DNA of 64,000 nucleotides from Cymodocea nodosa (Eukaryota; Streptophyta; Magnoliopsida; Alismatales; Cymodoceaceae): the NCBI GenBank assembly GCA_036874045.1, contig CM072343.1, positions 578,001 through 642,000 of the forward strand, in the 5' to 3' direction. Positions within the stretch are counted from its first letter, which is position 1. Each line of letters begins with the position of its first letter. A model generated the notes under the pieces. The model was given only the letters and a program-made list of their open reading frames with translations, was not told the origin of the DNA and searched no databases. This document shows positions 1-11,099 of this stretch, piece by piece. A program made the translations under genes and the position numbers.

Positions 1-2631
1 TGCAACTCAGAACCTCCACCTGTCAATAGTTAATTGAATGTCTATAATTGAACTCATTTAAATATCGATCAATGCAACATTAATCAAATTCAGAAACATT
101 AATTACCTCTTGCTGGAATTGCTTCCTTCCTTGAGCAGCATCAGGTCTGAGGATCTTAATGGCAACAGGAGTGTGATCCAAATGACCCTTGAACACCGGG
201 CCATATCCTCCCTCTCCAATCTTCAGATGAGCCGAAAATTTGCAAGTGGCAGCTTCGATCTCATCGATGCTGTAATTCCTATACGCCACATCCAAGCAAC
301 CCGAGGATTCCATTAACTTCTTCTCAGCCTCTCGCTCGGCGTCCCTCCTCTTCTGCATCTCCTGCTCAGCCTTCTTCTGTGCTGCCTGGGTGGCTTCCAT
401 GGCGGCCTTGAACTGGAATTTCTGTATCTCGGCCATGGCAATCGCTGCCTCTTCTCTACCTTTCACTTCCTCGAATTCACGGGCTTCGTCGATCTTCCAC
501 AAGTGTAGCTCTTCAGCCTACTTTCTCACCAAATACCCCCAAAGAGATTGTACGTACATGAGTTCTATGCATGGATGGTAACATGATCATTCCCTCACCG
601 CGTGTCATTATTAAAAAAGATTGCAGTTAAGTAATCACCTTTTGTTTAGCTAAATTGGCTTCTTTGCAGGCTGTGTTATACATGTCCATTGTATGCTTCA
701 GCTCCAATTTCAATCTATGCATTTCAGCCTCTAGATCTCTCTGCAGCAATGCAATTCATAAATATTCCATCATCAGCTTTCTTGATCAATTCCTCAAAAT
801 CGAAAGGGTTCATTTCTATGAATTCTGACCATTCATTAATTATCATACAGCTTTTCAAATAAAAGCTAATTTACTTGAAATCCTGTCGTCTAAGGTGGCA
901 TTTGATAAGAACTAGCTAGCATTTTCCATAATCTTTATCAAACGTATTATTTATACGTCAATTTAAAAATCCAGAAATAACGAGTAAAGAAGATACAAAT
1001 CAATCAACTTGCTTAAACTCCAGTATGCAGTAATTAACATTTCTACGAGTTAGTCCAGTTAATTAACTACTAAAGAAATAAAACGTCCTTACGTTGCAGA
1101 AATCCTGCGCTATGGAGGTGGAGCTTGTGGAGGAGCTCATGGAGCTTCCGATAGAGAAGGAGGCGGAGTCGGAGGAGTCGAACAAGTCGGACGACGACCG
1201 GAAACTGTTGTTTCTGCTGTCGCTGCGATCCAACTCTTCCGACGAGGGCTGGGACCTTGACGACCTTGGTGGCAGATGTACGGGGTAATCAGAGGATTGT
1301 TGGAGCTGCATGGGAGTCGGCGCCGAGTTTGGGTGGCCCTGGTGCTTGTAGGTGTACCTATTATTCCATGTTAACGATGGTCCCAGCATCCTCTCATGCT
1401 CCATACTCCTCTCCTGTGTCATCCTCTCCAACATTGCCTGCTCTCTCCTGGATCGTATTCACATATATATGAATACCAGGAATGTATATAAATATAAATC
1501 TCTATATAAGTTGAAGCATTTCAGAAGGGTGCATGGGGGTTTTGACGTTATTAATTAACTAGGAAAACATGAACATCTGAAAGAAACCTGAACATAGAAT
1601 CATCATGGTCCATGGAACCACGAAGAGAGCGGTGGTGAGGGCTCGCCGGCGCCAGTGGATGCCTTGGACTGGCCATAGCGCTGGTGGGTGCATGCGCCTT
1701 CGACGCCGATCGAACGCTAAGAGTCTTTTCCTTCCAAATCACGTACACGGAGCAAAAATCCGGAGCAACCTTTAGTAATCTCGATGGCACGTCCGTGTGC
1801 TTGCTCATGAATTTCCTGCGAGAAAACGTAATTAAACAGATCTACACTTGTCAATTGGGATCGATGGTTTCTAGCTAGAACGGCAAGGATATCGAAGAAC
1901 AGCAAAAGGGAAATTATTTTCTTTTTCAAACCAATGGTAGATCGATCATGACCTGGTAATGGCGTTTTTGTTTGCTGCGCCGACGACGACGTTCCTGACA
2001 TGGTTTGCTTGAATGTATCGGACAATGGCTAGTGGTACGTCATCATTTTCCAGGACGGCGTCCACCACCTTCACCTGTAGATTCATAAAAGGGGAAATTA
2101 ATTATTAGTCTCTTCCTTATCGATCTTGATCTGTTACGAAAACTGTGCCCTGGTCAGCACTGAAACGTATTTTTAACACATTGATTTGGGAAGGAATTGG
2201 GAACGACGACGACGACGAAAGGGCCGACGGTTCGAAGAGCATCGAATTAGTTTAATAAATTTACCCCCTTGCGAGCAAATAGTAGGCGGAAGGGGCGGAA
2301 GAACGCCGCCAGCTCGTGATCCATCGCCGGTCGCCTGTTCCCTTCCCTTTCCTCGTAGCCGTAACCCTGGTCTGTCGTCGTCAGAACGTTAATAAATTAC
2401 ACGAATCGATCCATTCTGATGTCGAACAAAATCAGAAAAACAATCACACGTACAGGCTTGTGATGTTTTGACGTGAACCAGAGCTATGATGGTGTCCTCG
2501 GAGGCGAGATGGTCGATGGCCCATCTCACCGCCTGCTGGCTATTCTTATCCTTGTCCACCGCCACTGCAGTGGTCGGCGTCTGGTAGAGATCGTCGTCGT
2601 CGATCATCCCTCTCAAATGCATACCTAACAT
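1..2631 (-). CDS. USP / coiled-coil / protein kinase gene (PUB35/51/52 type), 3' part beyond the window
   Basis: Partial gene on the minus strand. Exons read from splice sites: 2631-2454, 2371-2265, 2074-1953, 1815-1588, 1447-1093, 740-639, 517-107, and an exon starting at 19 that continues off the left edge. All junction phases agree. The N-terminus is a universal stress protein (USP) fold (TTAVAVDKDKNSQQAV, then VRNVVVGAANKNAITR and TDVPSRLLKVAPDFCSVYVI). A Ser-rich linker and a charged coiled coil (AEREAEKKL) follow, then the start of a protein kinase: Gly loop IGEGGYGPVFKG and VAIK lysine. In this plant family the chain usually ends in a kinase domain followed by a U-box E3 ligase domain; that part is not visible here. 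The start is uncertain: ATGs at 2631, 2622 and 2607 are all in frame, just downstream of a (CA)n tract. The gene is head-to-head with a related gene at 4599-9265. Confidence 0.85.
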
Positions 2632-2648
2632 CAGAGTAATTACTCTAT

Positions 2649-2789
2649 ACACACACACACACACACAAACACACACACTTCCCCTTGATCTCTAAGAAGA
2701 ACAACAATTAACGATTCCAATCCCCCCCCCCCCACACCCTTCCCCCGCCGGCCAGCCCCCACCCCTCTCCCTCTCTCTCTCTCTCTCTA
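2649..2789. repeat. Microsatellite cluster: (AC)n, poly-C, (CT)n
   Basis: Three simple tracts lie just upstream of the left kinase gene: (AC)n at 2649-2678 with one interruption, 12 C at 2722-2733, and (CT)n at about 2766-2789. On the gene's own strand the last is a (GA)n tract, a common feature of plant 5' leaders. The AC tract reads in frame as a Cys-Val run upstream of the chosen start, which is why a downstream ATG was preferred. Confidence 0.9.
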
Positions 2790-2889
2790 TCTATCTCTAC
2801 CTTCCCTTCCCTTCCTCCCATTCTGGTCGAACACCAACTTCTCTTATCTACGTCTCGTATGAGCTTGTCCAGTTGGACGATCGCTGGCA

Positions 2890-4598
2890 TCTACCAGCAG
2901 ATGGCCATGTCCGGGCAAGCCTTCCGTGTTCCAAGACAGACAGTTTTGAGCAGGACAACAACAAACCCTAGAAGAAAGCATGCTACGTACGGATCGTGTT
3001 TATTTTTGGAGATTTGCCAAAAACACGTCGATATGATCCTAATTTAATCCGCTTCCACGATGACGTCAACCACGTGACGCCCTGCTAAATCTTCGGTCAA
3101 CCTACGGTCAATCTGATCCATTGGTCGGAATTATTGAACTGTAAAGTGTGGTTGGTGTTGTTCAAATGCATATGATTAAATATATAAATGGCCATATTAC
3201 AAAAAATAAGTTATTAAAAATATAATAGGAATTATACTTATTGAAGAAATAATAATAATAATTGATTTAAACAGTTTGGTCATATTTTCAGAAAACCAAA
3301 GATACATTAATTAAGAAAAGAGAATTAATTAGTATAAAAAATTAAAAGTAATTTTAAAACTATTTAATTATAAATAATAAAAATATTTAATTTTATATAA
3401 TTTAATAAAGATTTAACAATAAATAGAAATACTCCACCACGATTACGATTCTGCTCATCTGCTGTGATTTGTATCACTCGCATCTGTTCATTATCGAATT
3501 TAAGAAAATTTTCGTGACGTAGACGCAAAAATCCCACGTTAGCGACGTGTGGTCCCCACAGGTTTGCTCCTTCGCTTTCGATTGGTTTTCTTTTTTATGC
3601 GTCATCGCTTTCGACATAATGCGAGTGATATATGTTTTCTTTTATCTTCAGGCTGAGGGGTGAATAGATTAAAAAAATCGTCAGTTGTTCGAGAAGTAAA
3701 TATTATAAAGTGCAGTATAATTTTTTTTGGTAAAAAGTACGATATAGATTTTAAAAAAGAGAAATAAGAGCAGAAATATAAAAAAAAAAGGTAGTTAAAA
3801 GAAAAAATCAATTTGCATCTATTTGTTCCATCAAATCCGTCTATTAATTAACAATTCCAATAAGTAAACGGGGTTGAAGACCAAGACAAAGGTACCGTAA
3901 CTTTGGAGAAAGTTCTACGAAAACGTATGAATATTTTAAGTTGATTGAAATTTATTGAACTTTTTAATATCTTTTTTTATCTGAAAGAATATCGATTTTA
4001 AAAAAAAGTTAAAAATATGGATATGATATTCAGTAGGTAAAATTTAAAAATAAAATTATTTTTACCATTCCATACCATCTAAGGAAAAGTCACGACAAAG
4101 GTAGATCATAAAGAGAAATGTGAACAGAAAAAGAGGGAGAAAATAAATTAATTAAGAAATATTCGTAAAGAAGAAATCTAATATTATTATTAAACAGAAG
4201 AGATCAAATTTCATAAAAAAAGCTACAATCTACAAATAGATATTTGATATCTTCAATACAAATATTATACACGTGACGATGAATAAATTTAATTTTAGAT
4301 ATTTATTTTATCATATAAGATATATGATTTAATTGTTTGATTTTTTTTAATTACAAGATGATTGATTTAATTGTTCGGGATTGACACGGTTTAAGGTCGT
4401 TATCATTGTTATCTCACCGGAGAGAGTGTTTTTTGAACAAACCCCTGCCTACTCTGCCCAGAAGCAGACCGGCGATCGGCGATCGGCGACCGACGACCGG
4501 CGACGACTTCCTACCGAGAATTGACGAACAGAGAAATGAAGCCCACGAGTCTTCGACCGATGCAGAGAGCAGAGACACTCGTTTCCCCAAAAACGACG
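2890..4598. promoter_or_regulatory. Shared upstream region of two divergent USP-kinase genes
   Basis: No coding potential was seen between the two head-to-head genes apart from the 5' leaders. Positions 3061-3111 hold a dense group of known plant cis-elements: TGACGTCA (bZIP/TGA type) at 3061, CACGTG (G-box) at 3071, and GGTCAA, the reverse of the WRKY W-box TTGACC, at 3095 and 3106. The remainder, about 3180-4380, is very AT-rich with no feature recognised. That these elements drive either gene is inference. Confidence 0.5.
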
Positions 4599-7500
4599 AT
4601 GGCGGCCGAGCTGGACGCCACCACCGTGGCCATCGCCGTGTCGGGCACCCGTAGCCGCCGTGCCGTCAGCTGGGCCGCCGTCAACCTTATACCCCACGCC
4701 TCCCACGTCCTACTCCTCCACGTCGTCCCTCCGCTCGTGGCCGACTGCTGTAAGCAGCGTCTCACTTCCTGTCTCTTTTCTCTCATCTTCTACTTGTTGT
4801 TTTCGGTTGTGATGGGGTTCGGGATTGCCAGCTAGAGAGAACACTCCGAGGGAGCGAGAAGCAGAAGGTGCGGTCCAGGTTTGCAGGGACGAGAGGTTGT
4901 TCCATACTAGGAGGATCTTTCTGCCCTTCAAGTGGCTTTGTCAAACCACAAGAGAGGTGAGTATGGTTGCTGTTTTTTTTGCTTCCTTTACCGAGGGGCA
5001 AAAAAAAAAATTGCTAGTTTTGTTTATAAAGTTGCTGCTGCTGATTTTGTGTCGAATGAATTTGTAGGTGGAGATAAAGGTTCTGGTAGGGAAGGATCCT
5101 GCACTAGAGATCTCGAGGTACATGTCCAGTGTTGGGGTCAAGATTTTGGTTCTCGGGGCTTCCACCTTTTCATGGTTCTCTAGGTAGGTAGGATTAGCGA
5201 TTCAAGTATGGGATCTTAATTCATAACTTAGAAATTTGATGCTTCTGATTGTAATGAAGGATGTCTACATGTACGCTGTCTCTTTTCTATTTGTTTGGTG
5301 ATTGATCTTTTTTCGTTTTGCTTATGAATGTCAGCATTCTCTTTGGTGTATGTGAAACAATTATTCGGGAGATTTGGGGATGCTAGTTTTTTCGGTTGCA
5401 AGTTCGTTTATTTTCATTCCATGGTTTTATTTCACATAGTAATAGTGTTGTTCTCTGTGAATTGGTAAAGCAGTTGTTTATAACTACTTACTTTTGTTGT
5501 CCGTGGGATGTGTAATATTTTCTTCGGATAGAGATTTATATTTTATTGCTAGCTGCTTCTCTTAGCTCTTCCCTTGCCTTAGCTTGGTAGAATTTTTATC
5601 CACGGTTGTAACTGGGAAATGGCTTCCATATATCTACATCTGATTTGGGGTCACTTTTCTTTGCATCATGACACTTACCTTTATTATATATTACAATTAT
5701 ACGACAAAGTTTCCCTTGCCTTGATATCTTTTGTTTCCCTCTATAAAACATTAAATAAATTCGGAGATGAGATTTCTAATTTGGCATTGTTTTTGTTGCA
5801 TCACTTGAAGTGTGCACCTCCGATTTCTTATTTTGATTTCTCAAAATTTACATTTTGAACTTCCTTTTTTTAGAAACATTAAAGGTATAGATGTGCCCTC
5901 AACTGTACTAAAATCAGCTCCAGATTCTTGCAATGTATTTCTTGTGTCAAGATGGAAGCTGGTATTTAAGCTGGCCCGTCAAAGCATGTCTTGGGGTAGG
6001 TTAAGCTTCTTCTGCATTTATACCATTTTAAAGTCAATCGCTTTCTTTTTCTTATAACCATTTTGGACCATGGCAGATTTTGATACTACTAACCCGATAA
6101 GAAAAGTCAAGCTTAAGATGCTGACTCAAAGAGAAAGAAGTTGCGTTTTTGGTGAACAGATTAGCAGGCATATTTCTATGCCCTCAAACATTAGAGACAA
6201 TACTTTTGGAGTTTCAGTCAGGCCAGATTTAAGCCGTCTGAATTCCCATATCAGCACAGACAGTGATGATTCTGCTAATGATTGTCAAAATTCTGAACTT
6301 CCACTAGTAGTGCCTCCTATTAGAGAGGAACAAATTCGGTCCTACATAAATAAAATTTTTTTGAGGACTCTCTCTCTTGACGTGATCCCTTTCTCAGAAA
6401 ACACACATCTCAAGGTATTTGTCTTCATGTGAAGTACGCTAATCATATTTGAATTTTCTGAACTGGTCTTTGCTTTGTTCAGACGTGTAATGAAATGTAC
6501 ATGACTAAACATAAGTAAACATTTCTTTACACTTGTTGGTAAATAACTTTGCAGGGTGATGATCTAGAGGAAGTAAAAATGTTGAAGTTAGAACTGCAGA
6601 AAATGCTGGTCAAGTATGATCGTGCCTGTCAAGACTTAATTTATACAAGGAGGAAGGTATGCCTGTTTAAATCATATTCTACTACAGCTTCATAAGTAAT
6701 GAAGTACTAGTAATATAATACTTTTAATTGAAGGAAGTTGGGTATAAGTAAGCTATATCATTCTAGTTCAATACAGTCAATTGCTACTAGTGTAATGTCT
6801 GTTAGGAACAAGTAGTATAGACTAGTGTGCAACAACAATTCAGTCTGAACCAATATTCTCTGAATACAATTATGCATTTATCAAGTAGAAATGTTTGACA
6901 AGCATTTGATGTGGTTATTGTTGAAGGAATGTCTAGAGAAATAAGCAAGTAGGAAGTCGAAGAAGAAGAGATGCTGTAAATTGACAACAAAACACTGTCA
7001 ACTTCTTATGTCCATTCACTTACACCTTTCACATCAAAGATAAGCACATTACATAATATATTTATATCCACTACCTAAACTAAAACACACACACATGCAT
7101 GTCATCATCACTCACACATGTAAAACTCACAACCACACATTACCACTCAACTCACAATGACCACAAAATAAAAAACTCGCACTCATGCATGGTTGAAGAT
7201 TGAAACAAAACCATGGGCTTATGTGGAAACAAATGTCAGAACATGAGTTCCTAAAGACTCTGGACATGAAGACTCACATGCACATGGACTGGGAGAGATG
7301 GGAAAACCTCTAGCAAATGACACGTGCTTAAGACTCCATCTTGTGCTGCATGTGTTGGAGACTTGGATGTCAATCATGAACATGCTCAAGAAGACACCGA
7401 CCAGAAGGCACAGATACACACGTGTGCCAGAACGGAATTATTTTCAGCATTTATCCTGTTCAGATGTTAGCTAGTCTAGTCTATAGCAAAGGTCCGATTC

Positions 7501-9265
7501 ATCTTCAATTCACCTGGTTAATATTAGAAACAACAACATTCTTCTGCAGGCCCAAATAGTATCTGCTGAATACTTTGAAGAAGCAAAACAGGTCAAGATT
7601 GCTCTTGAGAGGGAAGAGATACTAAGACAGGTTGCTGCTGAGGAAAAGTTCAGGCACATGGAAGCCATCAGGGAAATCGATGAGGCAAAGCAGCTGTTGG
7701 CTCAAGCAGCACTTGACAAACACAAGGCAGAAATTCGTGCCTTGCAGATGTCTTCAGATAGAGTTAAAATAGTGGATGCCATTTTCTCAAGGGACAAAAG
7801 GTGCAGGAGATACTCCATTCATGATATAGTTGTTGCTACTGATAACTTTTCTGATGTCAAAAAGATCGGGAATGGAGGCTATGGCAATGTTTACAGAGGA
7901 ATCCTTGATCACACCCCTGTGGCCATCAAGGTTCTTAATGAAGATGCTTTAGAAAAGAAAGAGCAGTTTTTCCGAGAGGTATTATAATTTTACTTTTCTT
8001 GTGCCACCACCCCTTTATCAAATAATCTTTGCTCGTTACATCATTCTTCACAAATTTTTTGGGAAAATACTCTTTAAGGAAATACGGTTACAACTTATAA
8101 GGGAGGCATGTAGTTACTTTAGAAGTGCAATCAACAAATAAGGTGTCAGCAGCAAGAAAACAGTTGTGTCATCAGGAGCATGAGTCATTCTATCATAATT
8201 CATAAGTGACTGGCAACTGTTGACAACGTTGTGTGAACATATTGCAGGTTGAAGTTCTTACACGATTACGTCATCCACATATGGTATTGCTACTTGGAGT
8301 CTGTCCTGAGATGAAATGTCTCGTATATGAATATATGGAGAATGGAAGCCTTGAGGATCACATCTTCTTCAAGGATGGCATGCAACCACTACCATGGTGC
8401 ACTCGGTTCCGCATCATCTTTGAGGTGGCATGTGGCCTTGCCTTTCTACATGGCTCCAAGCCAGATCCAATTGTGCACTGTGACCTGAAGCCAGGAAACA
8501 TTTTGTTGGACCAGAACTACGTTAGCAAGATCTGTGATGCTGGTCTTGCTAGACTCATGACAGAAGTGGTTTCTGACAGTGTCACAGTATACAGGGACAC
8601 CCTCATCACTGGAACACTGCACTACATGGACCCAGAGTACCAGCAAACGGGAACATTAAGGCCAAAGTCTGACTTGTATGCCTTTGGCATTGTGGTGCTT
8701 CAGTTGCTGACTGCAAGACGGCCACTGGGTCTTTTGGTGCTTGTGGAAGATTCTATCAAGAATGACACTGTTGCTGATATCCTGGACAGATCGGTGAAAG
8801 GATGGCCTCTGGCCAAAGCGGAAAAGCTTGCTCAACTAGCGTTGAGATGTTCAAGAATGAAATGCAGAGACAGGCCCGACTTGGAGTCCGAAGTGCTGCC
8901 AGAAATCGAAAAGATCCTCGAAGTGTTTGGTTCTAGGAGGAAACCAAACAAACTCTATGTTTCTACACCAAACCACTTCTTCTGTCCAATTCTTCAGGTT
9001 AAGTACCTTTAAACGTGTGGAACACATTCTAATTCACTGATTCCGTCATCAATCACTTACGCTGTCTTGGCCAATGCAGGAAGTGATGAACGATCCTCAT
9101 ATTGCAGCAGATGGATTTACCTACGAGTACAGAGCGATCAAGTCATGGCTGACCAAACATAACGTATCCCCCATAACTGGACTCAAGCTTGAACATACTG
9201 AAATAATTCCAAACCTCACGCTGCGCTCAGGAATGCTAGAATGGAGATCTCAGATGGAATTTTGA
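4599..9265 (+). CDS. USP / coiled-coil / protein kinase / U-box protein (PUB35/51/52 type)
   Basis: Nine exons: 4599-4749, 4832-4956, 5068-5183, 5874-5995, 6077-6414, 6555-6656, 7550-7978, 8248-8997, 9080-9265; 772 aa, phases consistent. Domain order: USP domain in roughly residues 1-170 (TTVAIAVSGTRSRRAVSW; VGVKILVLGAS; GIDVPSTVLKSAPDSC), a linker, a coiled coil at about 290-400, a kinase at about 415-690, and a C-terminal U-box (FFCPILQ, split by the last intron from EVMNDPHIAADGFTYEY). Kinase landmarks: Gly loop at about 423, VAIK Lys444, HCDLKPGN at 538-545. The DFG motif reads D558-A-G; relatives in this family often have DVG, so weak or altered kinase activity is possible. The U-box predicts E3 ubiquitin ligase activity, probably cytosolic. 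The ATG at 4599 was preferred because the USP strand starts soon after; 4536 and 4521 are in-frame alternatives. Confidence 0.9.
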
Positions 9266-11099
9266 TTCGTGAGGATGGCAACGGAATTCATTGTAATTTA
9301 GGTATGTATAGTAGTGTTGTGTAGGAGTTTCCTTTAGGAGAAGCGGCACAACATATGTATGATGTGCTGCGTTCTTAGATTTTGTATATTGATCTGGCCA
9401 TTCTATTGTAGCAAACATAAGAGTTTCATTCCACGGTGGTCCTCCCGTCGGATTTCTCCACCGGCGGTGTCGGAAGTGGACCGACCATTTCATTCTGTCG
9501 TCCTTTGACTTACAAGAAGTCGAGGAGGAAGAATGATGTTTGTAGATTTCTCGAGGAAAAATTCTGGGTGATGATAGGAGGAAAATTAGCATGATATTTA
9601 CATTGTACATAAGGACAGAAATGTTTTTATTGAATAATGAATACCACCATTTGACATGAGCAAAATATATTATTACTTTCAGATTTTCCTGATCAATTCT
9701 TGGAATTTCAACACATTTACAAGAATTTCTTATTTGGCATGCTCATTTTCATATAAATATTTATTATATAGTTTAGCAAACCTTTAATCTTTCCTTCTCT
9801 TTATATATCATAAGTGAAAATTGTTGTTTTTTTTTTGTGGTGAATCGTATAGTTGCTTGTTCTTATTCTTCTTTGTCATTTGTTGCTCGTTCTCTTCTTT
9901 GCTCATTGCTTATTCTTGTGTTTCTTATTTGCTTTCACTTGTATTTGTTATTAGTTGATGTTATAAATTGTATAATCTTCATTTATGTTAGATTTGCAAC
10001 CGCCTTGATTACACTGCTTGCATCTGCAACGAACGCTACAACTTCGCATACACCACTGCATTTGCTGAAAACCTTGGCAATGTCATTGAATCAAGATTGG
10101 TGTGTGTCGCACCAATGTCATGACATCGAAGTGGAGTCTTGCAATCTTTTATCAAGATTGTTGAAGACTTTGATATATTATTTGTCAAAATAAAACATAT
10201 AATTCATAAGAAAAATACAGACACAGTCAAGGGTGATAAGGTGAGACAAATGCTTGTCTCAAATTGGAGGACGTGAAAACTTTGGGAAATCTGACTAAAA
10301 GCACTTCCAAGTTTGCAGTTATCGGATTGGAGGCATATTCTATGTTCACATCATCCTCCATTTACAAAATTGTTGGAATTTGTTTCAAGAAGTCGAAGAA
10401 GGTGTAAACTTTTTGGTGTTTGGCTAGAAGCATCTGCAAATAATCTCATTATCTTTTCAAGTAAATTTAATATATTTGGTTAAAAATAGTGAAAGAATTA
10501 AAATTACATAAGTTAACAAAGATTTAATGAGTGATAGAAATAAATAGGAAGAAAGCATTCATGTTGTCGATCTCATATAATGAATTGTTGTTGGTTGTTG
10601 TGGTTGAAATCTCTTAGCTTCTGTGTAGATCTTTTACTATTCTTTCAAACTATTAGCCGTATAGGTAGCTATCGTGCAAACGATGCATTGCAGTTTTCTT
10701 TTTACCTTTTTTTACCAATGTCAATGATGCAAAACCAAAAATGTATTAAAAAACTGCAGACCTTATAAGCTTTCACTGTAAGAGTGCTGGAAAAGCTTAT
10801 ATCTTATTGTCACTCCAATGATGTATGATCATTTTACCATTATGCTTCCTTCAAGGTAAAGAAATTTGTTCAAAATGCCAAGGAAGTAGTGCTGTTTACA
10901 TTAGAGAACTTGTCTCAATTTAGACCTCCTGTGAGGAAAAGGAAGCCTCCAGAAGTTGATGCTAAGATAATAACAATCCCAACCCCAACACTTCCACCCC
11001 CCCCCCCCCCCACCTCCCAACCCAACAAATGGTGCTGACCTTTATTGATAAGCAAATCTAAAGTTTTTCTATGAGTTTCATCTGCTGATTTCATGGGAA
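9266..11099. other. Convergent intergenic spacer
   Basis: This spacer lies between the stop codons of two convergent genes. It should hold both 3' UTRs. It is AT-rich with a C14-type homopolymer near 10998-11011. Around 10270-10430 two degenerate copies of a short motif (actttGGg...aaAAGCAcTTcc) recur, but no gene or element family is recognised. Confidence 0.6.

Noticed and set aside
4406-4654. Plus-strand ORF overlapping the start of the right USP-kinase gene
   Set aside because: It is in a different frame from the USP domain and lacks any motif; it overlaps the leader and first exon.
6797-7490. Possible inserted element in the sixth intron of the right USP-kinase gene (TATAGACTAG at 6816 and its inverse at 7476)
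   Set aside because: Only 10 bp of inverted match and no target duplication; insufficient to call an element.
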